From Nannochloropsis salina CCMP1776 (Eukaryota > Sar > Eustigmatophyceae > Eustigmatales > Monodopsidaceae), in the NCBI GenBank assembly GCA_004565275.1, contig SDOX01000122.1, positions 322,642-386,641 of the forward strand: a DNA stretch of 64,000 nucleotides. Direction: 5' to 3'. The notes below the pieces were generated by a model, which was not told the DNA's origin, searched no databases, and saw only the letters and a program-made list of their open reading frames with translations. Below are positions 1 through 9,950 of this stretch, piece after piece. Numbering within the stretch: position 1 is the stretch's first letter; each line of letters opens with the position of its first letter. The position numbers were made by a program, and so were the translations under genes.

Positions 1-1342
1 GGCGGGGCCGGAGGTGGTGGACATTGCACAGGTCCGAGCATAAGCCTGTCACACCCGCGACCACACGTACCGTTCTCACACGTGCCTTGTGTGTCGTCGG
101 TCACACTTCCCTCTTCCTCCCCTCCCTCTGCACCGCCCGATATCATCAGCACCCGCTTCGCTGCCTCCTCGTTCTCTTCGCCCTTCGAGTGTAACAAGCG
201 GTCCGAGCCCCATTGAAGAAGACCAAGGGTCATCTCTCCACCACGATGGTACTGCACGTGCAAGTGGTACAAGTTGACATGTCGATGATGCATTTTGACA
301 TGAAAGGAACAGTACATTTTTCGTCACCAAGGGCACACGGGGGAAAAAGCGAGGAACGGATCAACGACCCTTTGTAGCACCTTCGCACAGAAAGAAAAAC
401 ACAACCACCACTAAGGCGCCAGATTTCTCACCTCTAAGGCTGCAAGAAAGGTACAAAATGTACAAAGGAAGAGCACGGAGAGTGTCTTTTTGGTGGCAAA
501 CATCCTTTCCTCTACTCCCATGGGCAACCTCGTGTAACCTGACAGACGAGAGTTTCCCTCCTGCCGCGCCCGCTTGAATTCCTTTCTGATGCCCTCACGT
601 GCCGACCCCGTGGTGCTGAAAGTATTCAAGCTACAGTAGAGCAGGTGGCGGGTACTGTAGCACCTAATTTTTGGGCTAGAAAGAGAAGATTAAGGTCAGA
701 AAAGTCTGGGGAAGAAGCCCCCTAAGGATCAAGATCAAGCATGTCGCGAGCTTTCCCTGGCGAAGGCTCAATTCACAGGACACCAGAAGGAAAAAATTTG
801 GAGCCCCAATCGAGAACACGTGCCGCAATTCGTAGTGGACATCGGTCAAAGCGACGGTGTGGGAGGAAGCGACGTGGACAACGTCGAGTTCCGCGCGAAA
901 TTTTCCACAGGTGTCAGGGTCACGATCACGGTACCACCCAAGTGCTCCCCATTCTGACTTGTATGTAAACTAGAAGGCGCTACTGATGCGTATGCCGACG
1001 CCACTTTCCATCTGTATTAAGCATGGAAAGAAACAAGCTATATTCTACCGTACGTGCCAAGACGCTGAGTGCCGCCACACGGGCAGTCCTGTATGTCTTC
1101 CTAATCTATCCGTTCAATCCAGTTACTTAGTGTTTTCAGAGTAAGTGAGTCTAAGAGCCTACGCCCACGGTAGGTCAAGACGCGGTGTCCTTGCCACTTC
1201 TTATGATTAGCCTTTCCTCTTTTTTTTCTTTTATCCAATTTTTGTGTACATTTAACTTGCGGCGGTCGAGGTTTCCCGTTCCAGGGACATCGGATTTCTA
1301 CATGTAGTCGTTCTTCCTTCCCGTCTCTCACAGCCCCGCGAC
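1..1342. other. No recognisable gene
   Basis: Only short, low-complexity open frames occur on both strands (for example 89-277 on plus and 411-629 on minus). None resembles a known protein or shows a convincing exon structure. The right end must hold the 3' UTR of the bL17 gene, which stops at 1343. Confidence 0.5.
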
Positions 1343-2070
1343 TTACGAAGGCGACGCAGATGAAGATCTAAGGGGTACAGATGATATGCCGTCTTCTTGG
1401 CCCAAAGCTTTTCCAGAGGAGGGGAGTTTCCTTTCCGTTTGGGGTGGCCGTGCCGGGCGCAACTCTCCTGGACGGCCGACAAATTCAATCAGGCTCATCT
1501 CCGCCGCGTCCCCAGGTCTAAACCTCTGTAATTTCAGGACTCGCGTGTAACCACCAGCCCGTGTGAGATAGCGAGGACCAAGGACATCAAAGAGTTTCTT
1601 CAAATGTTCTTTGGTCCGTATGACCATGGCGGCCTGTCGCCTGGCGTGCAGAGACCCGTCCTATCAGTGAGGGAAACAAAACAGAGAGACAGGTGTGTGA
1701 GGATACGTCAATGATATAATACGACCGGCGTGACGAAGCTTACCTTGGCCCAAGTGACCATGCGGTCCGCTACGCGCCGTAATTCTTTCGCCTGTGTAAA
1801 GCGTGGCGCATGCGAAGTTTTGAGTGCAGGTCTTCTTAGTCTACATCATGCGTGGAACACGCAACATCAAAGTTTACTGTGCAAGCCTTCTCTCATTAAT
1901 GAGACGTCTCGTTTGAGGTTACGAGCATTCTTGCAGCTTGACACTTTTGTTATGATAATTACCTTAGCCGTGGTGGTGCGAATGCGCTCATGCTCTACAA
2001 GAGATGTGACCATGTTCCGAAGCATTGCCCATCGATGAGATGACGTTCGCCCAAGCTTGCGGTACGGCAT
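1343..2070 (-). CDS. MRPL17: Ribosomal protein bL17, probably mitochondrial
   Basis: Large-subunit organellar ribosomal protein of the bacterial L17 family, which binds 23S-type rRNA near the exit tunnel. Three exons on minus: 2070-1963, 1791-1744 and 1660-1343, with GT-AG introns of 171 and 83 nt, giving 157 residues. The N-terminus [20 protein letters not shown] and the following [10 protein letters not shown] are the family signature. Exon 2 supplies [16 protein letters not shown], and exon 3 begins [10 protein letters not shown] and contains LGPRY and AGGYTR. The length is slightly above the bacterial norm (about 120-130) because of a Pro/Ser-rich C-terminal extension. There is no clear N-terminal presequence, so a mitochondrial rather than plastid location is inference. 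It diverges from the HVA22-like gene across about 500 bp. Confidence 0.9.
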
Positions 2071-2564
2071 CTGTTTCCTGTCTCAAGAAAATGGGTCGAA
2101 GATGGAATAAATTTAGGTTGTTATGGACTTCGCTCATTTGTGGACAGGATACCTCGTCAGGGAAAGACTGTGCGCTGACGGAACAAGTGCTTCTATTCAC
2201 CCCACATGCATACCGTTCGAATCAATCAACCGATCTTTCGAATTTTTTTAAAAGCATCTCTGCGGGCGACCAGGTAGAACCATGCAAGTCTCAATACATG
2301 GCCGAAGGTCAAGTACCTGCGGAGGAGAGGGGCATCGCTATTGGGGTCCTATTCCATCACATCGTCATCGCCATTGGGGTCCTATTCCATCACATGGTCA
2401 TCGTCATCATCCCTCACTCGCTCACTCGCTTACTTGCTCCAGGCCTACGCTTCGTGTATTATGCCAAGGTTGCATGGTTAAAACATATCAATTGAGGCAT
2501 TTCGACGATTTTTTCCCCTCCAATTGACAGAGCGGCTTCACCAGATGGAAGAGAAGTAAATCAA
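2071..2564. other. Divergent intergenic region
   Basis: Spacer between the starts of the bL17 gene and the HVA22-like gene, so it presumably carries both promoters. It holds a two-copy 33-bp tandem repeat (see separate entry). Small open frames here look like chance. Confidence 0.5.
2333..2398. repeat. 33-bp tandem duplication, two copies
   Basis: The unit is centred on attggggtcctattccatca; it occurs at about 2333-2364 and again at 2367-2398 with only a few mismatches. A simple local duplication in the spacer, of no evident function. Confidence 0.8.
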
Positions 2565-4430
2565 GTGTGCTCTGTGAAGATGATCCCACAGGTTTCGTCC
2601 AGCTTTCCCTCTTCGATTGATCCTTACGACCCTCAAGCATTCGCGTCCCCCCACTCCTCAACTCCTCTATCCAGCCACTCCATTTCCTCTCCTCCTTCAC
2701 ATGAATGGTGGACATGGCCATGGTTCAACGCAAATTTAAATCTGTTTCTGACGTTTTCGGAAAAGGCAATTATCCTCCTTCGTGAGGCGTTAAGTGCGTC
2801 GTGGCTGGCTCTCCACGCCTGGTACCGTTTGGGTGTTCTGCTGGGCCGTCCCGTGTTGCGACTGCTCCTTCATCTTTGGAGATCTACCCTCCCATACTTG
2901 CAATGGTTTGCCAAGGCTTTTATAAACCATTTGAAAGAGCAGGAACCAGAAGTCTTGCTCGGATACGCATTATTCCTTGGCGCCCTGGTCGGCTTCTTCC
3001 TCTTGCGCCGTTTGCTCCGTCGTCTTCGAGTATGGGACAGATGCCGTGCATCGATTGCCAGTAAAGTTGCATTGGTCGAATGTCGCTACCATCAGGCCCG
3101 AAACAAGCTCCACCAATATTCACGTCGGGCTGCCGAGGCCTTTCCGCACGTCCTGTTCGTGGTTGGTTGTCTGGCCGTGCAGTGGCTGTTCCCCGCCGTG
3201 ACTAGCCTGCTGTCACAGAAGCTAGTCTTTAACATCTTACTCCTGTACCTGCCGGCGCTCGCCTCATTTTATGCCCTGGAGTCTTTTCCACCCAGGAATG
3301 GGTCCTTTCCTGGCTTCACGGGCACCAGGCACGCCAAGCCCGCCGACCTCCCCTCCACGTCACGCGCCTCCTCCACTGCCGCCCGCCTTGCTCCCACCGG
3401 TGGCCCGTCCCATAGCCACGGGGACGACAAGCACGAAAAGCGCCTGAAGGAATGCTTGTCCTACTGGATCGTCGCGGCTTCGATCGTCGCGGCCGGACAG
3501 GGACTCGACCAGCTCTGGCTTCGGTGGACGACCAAGTGGGTGCCCTGGGGCCACGAGTGCTTCCTCTTCTTCCTACTCTGGCTCCACCTCCCCCAAGGCG
3601 GTGGCGCGCTGCTCAAGCACCATCTCCTTCCCTTCCTTCGCCGCCACCTGGGGGGGGTCCTCGCTCTTCAATCCAGGCGCGACGCGCTTGTCCGGCGCCT
3701 CCTGAGTCTGGCTGTCGTCGCCCACCTCCTCAGTCACCCAACAGCCGACAATCTTGCGCTGCACGTGGACGAATTCTTCCTGGTGCTCCCGGCCGCCGTC
3801 CTCACCTTCTCCCCCTTCGCAGGGTGGGGTCTCCTCTTCATCTCCTTGCTCTTCCCTGTGCTGGCCTCCGCGCGCGCTTTGGGTGAAGAGGGTGGGAAGC
3901 GCCCCGTGGGGTCGAAGGGCACCAAGAAGGAGACTGGAGGAAGGTCGCAGTCCCCCCCCACGTATAGTCCTGGGCCTTGGCTCCAGTACTGGATCGTCTA
4001 TGCGCTCGGCCACGTGATTTTCCAAGTGCTCCCCATCTGGCCTCTCGTCCAGATGTGGGTATTCCTGTGGGTTCTCCTGCCCGACCTGGCTGGCATCCCT
4101 TTTCTCCCCATTAAACCCGACGGGCGGCGACAGGTGTATGGGTTGTTGAGTCGGCTGCACCGACTGGAGATGGCGGCCGCCGGGGGAAAGTTCCAGGGAC
4201 AAGAGCCGGCAAACCCTCCTGGTGCCCAAGACGGGGAGCAGCAGCGACACGGGCAACGGAACAGAAAGAGCGCTGGGCACCCGATAATGTCGGACGTATC
4301 CGGTGCGTCCGAGGTCCTTTCAAGCTCACCAGCCCTGCTCGCTCAAGATGTGAACGACGGAGGGGCGGGGGAGGAAGAAACGAGTGGAGACGCCAGGTTG
4401 GCAGGGAAGACGAGAAAGGAGGGAGACTGA
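2565..4430 (+). CDS. Multi-pass membrane protein with two TB2/DP1/HVA22 (REEP)-like domains
   Basis: Single-exon frame of 621 residues (a start at 2580 is equally possible). Residues about 55-150 are hydrophobic helices with a basic RRLLRRLR stretch. Residues about 215-360 fit the TB2/DP1/HVA22 pattern: YLPALASFYALES, a roughly 50-residue Ser/Thr/Pro loop, then LSYWIV, an amphipathic stretch with WVPWGHECFLFFLLWLHLP, and GALLKHHLLPFLRR. A second, diverged copy at about 420-515 repeats the order: LLFPVLASARALGEE, a roughly 33-residue loop, WLQYWIVYALG, then WPLVQMWVFLWVLLP. The family (REEP5/Yop1/HVA22) forms wedge-shaped hairpins that curve ER tubules. Two such domains plus extra N-terminal helices is unusual, because typical members are 130-250 residues with one domain. 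The C-terminal 90 residues are hydrophilic. The assignment rests on pattern recognition. Confidence 0.65.
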   Translation: MCSVKMIPQVSSSFPSSIDPYDPQAFASPHSSTPLSSHSISSPPSHEWWTWPWFNANLNLFLTFSEKAIILLREALSASWLALHAWYRLGVLLGRPVLRLLLHLWRSTLPYLQWFAKAFINHLKEQEPEVLLGYALFLGALVGFFLLRRLLRRLRVWDRCRASIASKVALVECRYHQARNKLHQYSRRAAEAFPHVLFVVGCLAVQWLFPAVTSLLSQKLVFNILLLYLPALASFYALESFPPRNGSFPGFTGTRHAKPADLPSTSRASSTAARLAPTGGPSHSHGDDKHEKRLKECLSYWIVAASIVAAGQGLDQLWLRWTTKWVPWGHECFLFFLLWLHLPQGGGALLKHHLLPFLRRHLGGVLALQSRRDALVRRLLSLAVVAHLLSHPTADNLALHVDEFFLVLPAAVLTFSPFAGWGLLFISLLFPVLASARALGEEGGKRPVGSKGTKKETGGRSQSPPTYSPGPWLQYWIVYALGHVIFQVLPIWPLVQMWVFLWVLLPDLAGIPFLPIKPDGRRQVYGLLSRLHRLEMAAAGGKFQGQEPANPPGAQDGEQQRHGQRNRKSAGHPIMSDVSGASEVLSSSPALLAQDVNDGGAGEEETSGDARLAGKTRKEGD

Positions 4431-4691
4431 GGGAAAGAGAGGGACAAATGTGTGTTTTAAGACTTGAAGTAAGATTCACGGACTGAAAATTGTGCATATG
4501 TAAAGGCGGTGGAGGGTCAGGGAGCGAGGTGCTGATGAAGCCTGTGCAATGCAATGGCTCTAGCAAGGTGCAAAGTACCCGATAAAAAGCAAGAAAAGGC
4601 ACGGAGAATCAAGTTTGGAATCGATGAAAGGCGTGATCGATTTAAGAACCCCCTCCTTCCCATCCTCCACGAACCTCCCCTCCTGTCTCCC

Positions 4692-6110
4692 TCAGGGACA
4701 TTTAGTGTCCACGACCCGGGCACCCTTCTCCGCGTACTCCGCCTTGCTCACCCACATCTCATGAAATGTGCCCAGAGAGCCCACGATCGACCCGCCCAAC
4801 CAGGCGCAGATCTTCCTCTCCTGAGGTCCTGCCTGCAAAACCTTCACACGCGTGGACCCCGCTTGTCCGGGGCCGTACATCGCATTTTCCAGCTCCACTT
4901 TGAGCCTCTCCATGGTCCCTTCCAGGCACGCCCCACCTCCGGCTAGTACCACACTGCTCAGCAAGGGGGACTGTTGTTCCTTTTCACAGCGTCGGATAGC
5001 CGTTGCGGCCATGCGCGGCAACGACTCCCTGCTCCAGCCCCCCTCTCCCTCCTTCCCGCCCTCTTCTCCGTCCACCTGCATGCTGTCTTCCTCTTCCCTC
5101 CCTTCCGGCATCAACTCCCAAGCCGGCTCGGGATCCATCAAGATATCTGCCGCTTGGAATCTCTCCCATCCCGCCGACACCACCGTCCCGTCTGGCAGCT
5201 CGTAATTGGCTTTCGGGACCGACGAGTCCTTGGGGTCCTTTGGCGCCAGGGAGGCCTCGGGCATGCGGCAGACGCTTTCCTTCAGCCCGCGGACGACCTC
5301 CAACGTTGCAAAGTCCCGGTAACTTGCGCTCATCCCCTCCCCCGTTCCTGCCACTGGGGGCTGTCCCAGGAAGGGGTCTACGGTGACACCATCCCTCTCT
5401 AGGAAAGCCCGCAGGTACCGATCCACCATCCTCCCGCCCAGACGGGAGCGCATCAGACCTTTCGCCTCCAGCCAACCATCTTGGACAGGAGCCACAGTTG
5501 TCGTCTCAGCACCAATATCCACTACCAAGCCCGAAGTTTTGCCGCAGGCAAAGCAACTTAATACACTGTCCTTGGCAAGGAAGAGGGCAGGCGTCTGAAA
5601 TCTCTCGAACATCAATTCCGCGTATTCTTGCCGAAGTTTCGACGTGTTGAAGGCTCGTTCGATGAGAAGAAGTGGAGTTTGTGCCAAATCAACGGTTAGA
5701 GCAGTCTTGTTCGCGTGTTGCCATATTTGCTCCACCATGTCCCAGTCCTTCACGAGCCCTCCAGAGAGGGGACTATGAACATTCATGCGCGAGTCATTGT
5801 GACCCAGGTCAAATTTGTACTCTTTGCGCTGTATTTGTTTGCTGTTGTTTTGTTTGGAGCTGCTGGGATTTGTTGCACGTGTCGTAGAGTCGTCTGGAGG
5901 GATAAACCCGGCGCAGGAGGGAAAATACGACCGCGGATAGTCTTCGCCCGCAAACCCCAACCTCGCTGCAAACCCGCCAATCTCCGCCACCACAGCATTC
6001 ATCTCCATACCACCTGATATTGAGAAAAGTATACAAAAGAAGATCAATCGGGAAGGGAACATGTGCAATCTATGAAAAGCAGGGTCTGCCTCACCTTGCG
6101 GTTGGTACAT
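4692..6110 (-). CDS. ARP4: Nuclear actin-related protein Arp4 (BAF53/ACTL6 type)
   Basis: Actin-fold subunit of chromatin-remodelling and histone-acetylation complexes (INO80, SWR1, NuA4/TIP60, SWI/SNF). The first exon is only 16 nt (6110-6095, MYQPQ plus one base); after an 81-nt intron the second exon runs 6013-4692, giving 445 residues. The join yields MYQPQGGMEMNAVVAEIGG, then ARLGFAGEDYPRSYFPS, matching the Arp4 N-terminus. Further Arp4 marks are NVHSPLSGGLVKDWDMVEQI, PALFLAKDSVLSCFA, TTTVAPVQDGW and the C-terminus GTFHEMWVSKAEY to VDTKCP. Acidic low-complexity residues are inserted in subdomain 4. It is convergent with the HVA22-like gene and divergent from the GT90 gene. The same open frame crosses the intron, so a retained-intron product would still translate. 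Confidence 0.92.
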   Translation of the reverse strand: MYQPQGEADPAFHRLHMFPSRLIFFCILFSISGGMEMNAVVAEIGGFAARLGFAGEDYPRSYFPSCAGFIPPDDSTTRATNPSSSKQNNSKQIQRKEYKFDLGHNDSRMNVHSPLSGGLVKDWDMVEQIWQHANKTALTVDLAQTPLLLIERAFNTSKLRQEYAELMFERFQTPALFLAKDSVLSCFACGKTSGLVVDIGAETTTVAPVQDGWLEAKGLMRSRLGGRMVDRYLRAFLERDGVTVDPFLGQPPVAGTGEGMSASYRDFATLEVVRGLKESVCRMPEASLAPKDPKDSSVPKANYELPDGTVVSAGWERFQAADILMDPEPAWELMPEGREEEDSMQVDGEEGGKEGEGGWSRESLPRMAATAIRRCEKEQQSPLLSSVVLAGGGACLEGTMERLKVELENAMYGPGQAGSTRVKVLQAGPQERKICAWLGGSIVGSLGTFHEMWVSKAEYAEKGARVVDTKCP

Positions 6111-6652
6111 TTGCCCACGTCTTCTTCCCCGACGACCCTACCGACGAATCGAATGAAAAGATGGCAATGAGGCTCAATCGTGAAAGGCCATGTTTACAGA
6201 ATGATGCAATCGACAGTCTATATGACCGCATCGCGGTGTTGGTCCGGCCGCGGCAATCGTCGTATATTGTTTGCTATCGCTCAGTCGCGCCGAAAGTTGG
6301 TTCCCATCAGGACAGGGACGGCCCATCTCTCCTCTGCTGCTAAGGCACGCCCAGTTCCTCAATTTGCACAAAAAGATGGTTTAGGACTTCAAACGTATGT
6401 AGGGAGAGTGTACATCTGGGACTTTTTTGATTGGGCAGGACTGAAGCCTTAAAAGTTTTGGAAGCTGGATGTGGGCTGACGAACAAGTAGTGAGGCGATA
6501 GGCTGAAGCAAATGGGTACCTTACGTTTGTGAACGAACATACCCCATCATACATACAGTGATGGAAGGATTCTGATATCTCAACTATTCGGGAAGTACAT
6601 TTGTGACTGGCGAGCATCATTACGAACAGCAAAGTGGACCGGAATACAACTC
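6111..6652. other. Divergent promoter region (Arp4 / GT90)
   Basis: About 540 bp between two start codons on opposite strands. No ORF, repeat or RNA is recognised. It must contain both promoters and 5' UTRs. Confidence 0.5.
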
Positions 6653-7930
6653 ATGGTGAGCTTGATTTCACCACTACCTCGCGTGTATCCAAGCTCGCGC
6701 AGTTCTTCCCATGCCTGCCGCTGGACGGCCTGGCAAGGTCGTGAATGGCTCCTTCTCCTGGTCGTGTCGTCGCTCGGCTCGGTCGCCCTAGTGTATCAAT
6801 TTGGTGGCCGCATCGATCAGCACTTGGCTGTTCGCCGATTCGCCTTGCGTCTCCGATCCCGTACCACGAGCGCCGCTGAGTATTGTCCTGAATACACCCC
6901 TGTTTTGGATCAGGCGCTCCATACCTACCAGAATCCGAAGAAATCCTTTTCAAGAGAAGCCCAGTCAAGAGTCGACGCTTTCATAGCTGGAACAGGGGGG
7001 ATGCGAGTGGCGGTCTCGGCGGATAACGGCCGAGTTAGCATGTTACCAGTAAAGCGTGACCGGCAGCGCATCGCAGACTTGCTGGCAAATATCCAGCTTG
7101 CTCAGAGACTGTTCGGAAAGTTTCCGTTCGACTTTGAATTTTGGTACAATTCGGGGGACATGCCAGCATTGCCGCGGGCTGTCTTTCCATCCGATGAGGG
7201 GGTCCTGCTGCCCCCCATAGGATACACTACCACGGACGGGCACTACGATGTGTCCATTCCCTACCTCAGACAAGCCGTCTGGAACGAAGAAAGAGAGTTG
7301 TATACCCTCCACTCCCTGGTGCAGAGCCATCCCTGGTCGCAAAAGCTGCCCATGGGGGTGTGGCGGGGAAGCACGACGGGAGCGGCCGCCGTCGACGCCT
7401 CCAACTGCTGGACATTGCCGCGCGCGGTCCTGGTGAATGTCTCCCTTGAGAACCCCGGCTTGCTCGACGCTCGATTCACCGCCTGCAAGCACTGCGCCCG
7501 AGACACCGCCGTGGCGTACGAAACGGCCGGGTATGGCTACGCGCCCTTCTTAAGCGTGCACGAGCAATTTCGCTACCAGGTCTTGATCGACGTGGACGGC
7601 AACTCATGGTCCAGCCGCTTGGCGACACTCTTAAGCATCAACTCGGCCGTGATTAAGCAGGAGACACAATACGTGGAGTTCTTCAGACCGCTGCTCCAGC
7701 CTTACAAGCACTACTTGCCTGTGAAGGACGACCTTTCGGATCTGGAAGCACTCTTGAAAGAGCGATTGGACGCATCGGAGAATTCAACAGCGCACATGGA
7801 ATTGAAAGAGATGGGGGCAGAAAGCACGAGGCTGTACATGCGTTCACTGGTGCCGTCGAAACAGCTGTGCTACCTCCATCGGGTCCTTGAGGTATACAGT
7901 CGGGTCTTCGAACGGGGGTCAGGAAGATAG
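6653..7930 (+). CDS. GT90 (CAP10/POGLUT-like) glycosyltransferase, type II membrane protein
   Basis: 425 residues. A basic N-terminus is followed by one membrane segment at about residues 31-49 (EWLLLLVVSSLGSVALVYQF), the topology of a Golgi/ER signal-anchor enzyme. The lumenal part carries GT90 marks: WRGSTTG at about 237-243, PRAVLVNVSLENPGLLDARFT, and HEQFRYQVLIDVDGNSWSSR at about 303-321, where family members bind the nucleotide sugar, then KQETQYVEFF. The family transfers glucose or xylose (Rumi/POGLUT, CAP10). The substrate here cannot be read from sequence; a cell-wall or glycoprotein role is inference. It is divergent from Arp4 and convergent with the DCPS gene. Confidence 0.85.
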   Translation: MVSLISPLPRVYPSSRSSSHACRWTAWQGREWLLLLVVSSLGSVALVYQFGGRIDQHLAVRRFALRLRSRTTSAAEYCPEYTPVLDQALHTYQNPKKSFSREAQSRVDAFIAGTGGMRVAVSADNGRVSMLPVKRDRQRIADLLANIQLAQRLFGKFPFDFEFWYNSGDMPALPRAVFPSDEGVLLPPIGYTTTDGHYDVSIPYLRQAVWNEERELYTLHSLVQSHPWSQKLPMGVWRGSTTGAAAVDASNCWTLPRAVLVNVSLENPGLLDARFTACKHCARDTAVAYETAGYGYAPFLSVHEQFRYQVLIDVDGNSWSSRLATLLSINSAVIKQETQYVEFFRPLLQPYKHYLPVKDDLSDLEALLKERLDASENSTAHMELKEMGAESTRLYMRSLVPSKQLCYLHRVLEVYSRVFERGSGR

Positions 7931-8216
7931 TTGCTTGACAGGTGTAGGGGGAGACTTGACGATTTTCCCGGCATTTTCGTCACAAATCTTACACTAGCGT
8001 TCAAGCAGGATGTCAAATAAATAGCTGAACTGTAGCCGTAAGAAAATCTTCGATGTGGTTTATAATGCATTCATAGACAGCTACAACAGAAAGAAAAATG
8101 AGATATGGCAACGTGAAGAAAAAAGCACGATGGGGCTAATTTTCCCTCTGATTGAATGGTTACCAGCACACAAGCATGGCAGCCATCCCACTCAAGTGGC
8201 AACTGTACACGCTCTT

Positions 8217-9655
8217 TTACACCGGCGCCCACGCTCCCGCTTTCTCCAGTCGACTGTAAAGCTCCTCGCTCTTCTTCACGGTGTAGGAGATGGAAGCATT
8301 TTCGTAGTACTCCTCTCCGACCGGGGCCCTTTCAATCTTCTCGATGACATCCGAGAGGAGGTGCGCGCGTTCAACCTCAATCCCGTGGGCAAGATTCAAC
8401 CTGGAGAAATGCACTGGGAGGGTGCAGGGGGAGGGGGACCGGGGAGAGAGGAGCCGAGTCAGGGACAACAAAAACCTGACACGTCCTAGGACGCCCTCTC
8501 CGCCATCGACACTTTCGTACCGTGGAAATGGAAGAACTGGGGGACGTAGTGCACGAAGACCCGCACCTCTTCCTTCCCTACCCCGTACACGGCCTCGATC
8601 GCTGCCAATCCCTTCGCCAGCAGGCTCTGCAAAAGTGGAAGGTGTCTTCGGCGCAAGTCCCGGAGCGAACCGATCGAGCGGTCATGCACGATGGCCAGAC
8701 AGGCAAGCCCAGACGTGGACGGATGGTGGCGCCACTCCTCTTTGGGAGTCCGGGAGGGGTCAGGGTGGCTTTTCCACTTGGGGTCCGGGACCAGTACGAA
8801 GCCCTTGGACGAATCCAGGGGGTCAGGAGGGTCTTCAAACACAATGCGCTCCGCTTCCTTCTTGTGCTCAAGGATGTTGTACACCCATTGGAGGGAACGC
8901 CCCTCCCCCCGCACCTCGTCTGCCAGAGGACCCAGGGCGACGCGGTACAGGGCCGGTGACTCCCGGATGAGCACCCGCTTTGCCACGCGGGCACGGACGA
9001 TCTGTCGGGGACTGGCAGGGGCGATGACTTCGATGTGATAGGTCAGAGGGATGCCCATATATGCCATGGACAGGGGGGAGAGGCTGCCTGCGTAGTAGCC
9101 GTACTCTGCCCCGCTTTCCAGCTGCACGCGGAGGCTCAGGTGACTCAGCGCTCGGTGCAGGCTCTGTCGTTTACAGCTCACCCAGAAACCATTCTTCAAA
9201 ATACCTTTTCCGGTGTGTGAATGCTCTCTTGTGACCGCGTTGTCCCTTGCTGGCAGCTGCTCTGGCCGCATCTTGAGAATCGCCTTCTCATCCCGGCCTT
9301 GCCAGGTAAAACGCCCCAGGAGAACAGTATAGCCGTCAGGAGATGGCGTTACCTCGTCTGTCAAGACCTCTTCCATTATGAAATCACGAAGATGGACGAG
9401 ATTGGTAGCGCTCCACTTGCTCCCGCTTGAATGAGTCCGAGTGGGAAGGCGGAAGGGGAGAGGAGGTGAGGGATGAAAAGATTGCAGCGGCGAATGATAA
9501 TTAATGGAAAATTGACAACACTCCTGCACGTACATTCGTCTCCGCTTCCATGATAATGCGGCGACACTCAACAATATGCTACTGACGAGAAAGAAGCTCA
9601 GTTGCGATGCGGCGATGGGCATGAGACAAGCTGAGGAGGGTGGCGCAGGAGGCAA
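8217..9655 (-). CDS. DCPS: Scavenger mRNA decapping enzyme DCPS (HIT family)
   Basis: m7GpppX diphosphatase that hydrolyses the cap left after 3'-5' mRNA decay. Exon 1 runs from at most 9655 to 8521; after a 107-nt intron exon 2 is 8413-8217. Seen: LVHLRDFIMEEVLTDE and LLGRFTWQGRDEKAIL (N-terminal domain), QWVYNILEHKKEAERIVFED, FVLVPDPKWK, SLRDLRRRHLPLLQ, then the HIT motif assembled across the intron as FVHYVPQFFHFH joined to VHFS, and GIEVERAHLLSDVIEKIE near the C-terminus. The catalytic His triad is therefore split between exons. The start is uncertain: the first 35 residues look like a hydrophobic leader, but a strong GTACGT donor near 9534 suggests a spliced 5' end. Head-to-head with the JMJD6-type gene. 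Confidence 0.9.
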
Positions 9656-9950
9656 GTAGTCGGAGGCAATTTCTCAGAAACCACCCCTTTACCTATCCGT
9701 CGTGCGGTGGATGTGGATGTATGAAAAGTGAATTATTTTGTCAACGTTGTAGCAAGGAGGAATTCTGGCCTTCTTTTAGCAAGCGCCATGCAATAATTAC
9801 GCAGTGACCTGGGGAGGCGACCGACCTCCCCCCTCCGCCTCTTCCGCGATGACGCAACTCAGATCGATGCCCGGCCACACGATCATATGGCCCGCTTAAT
9901 CATTTCTTTCACATCTTGATGCCTGCGTACAGTACTACAGAGGGCCTTTC

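Noticed and set aside
2210-2235. gttcgaatc, resembling a tRNA T-loop
   Set aside because: No cloverleaf stems or anticodon arm could be built around it.
3573-4280. 235-codon minus-strand frame opposite the HVA22-like gene
   Set aside because: Shadow of the plus-strand gene; composition is Glu/Gly/Arg-rich and no domain is seen.
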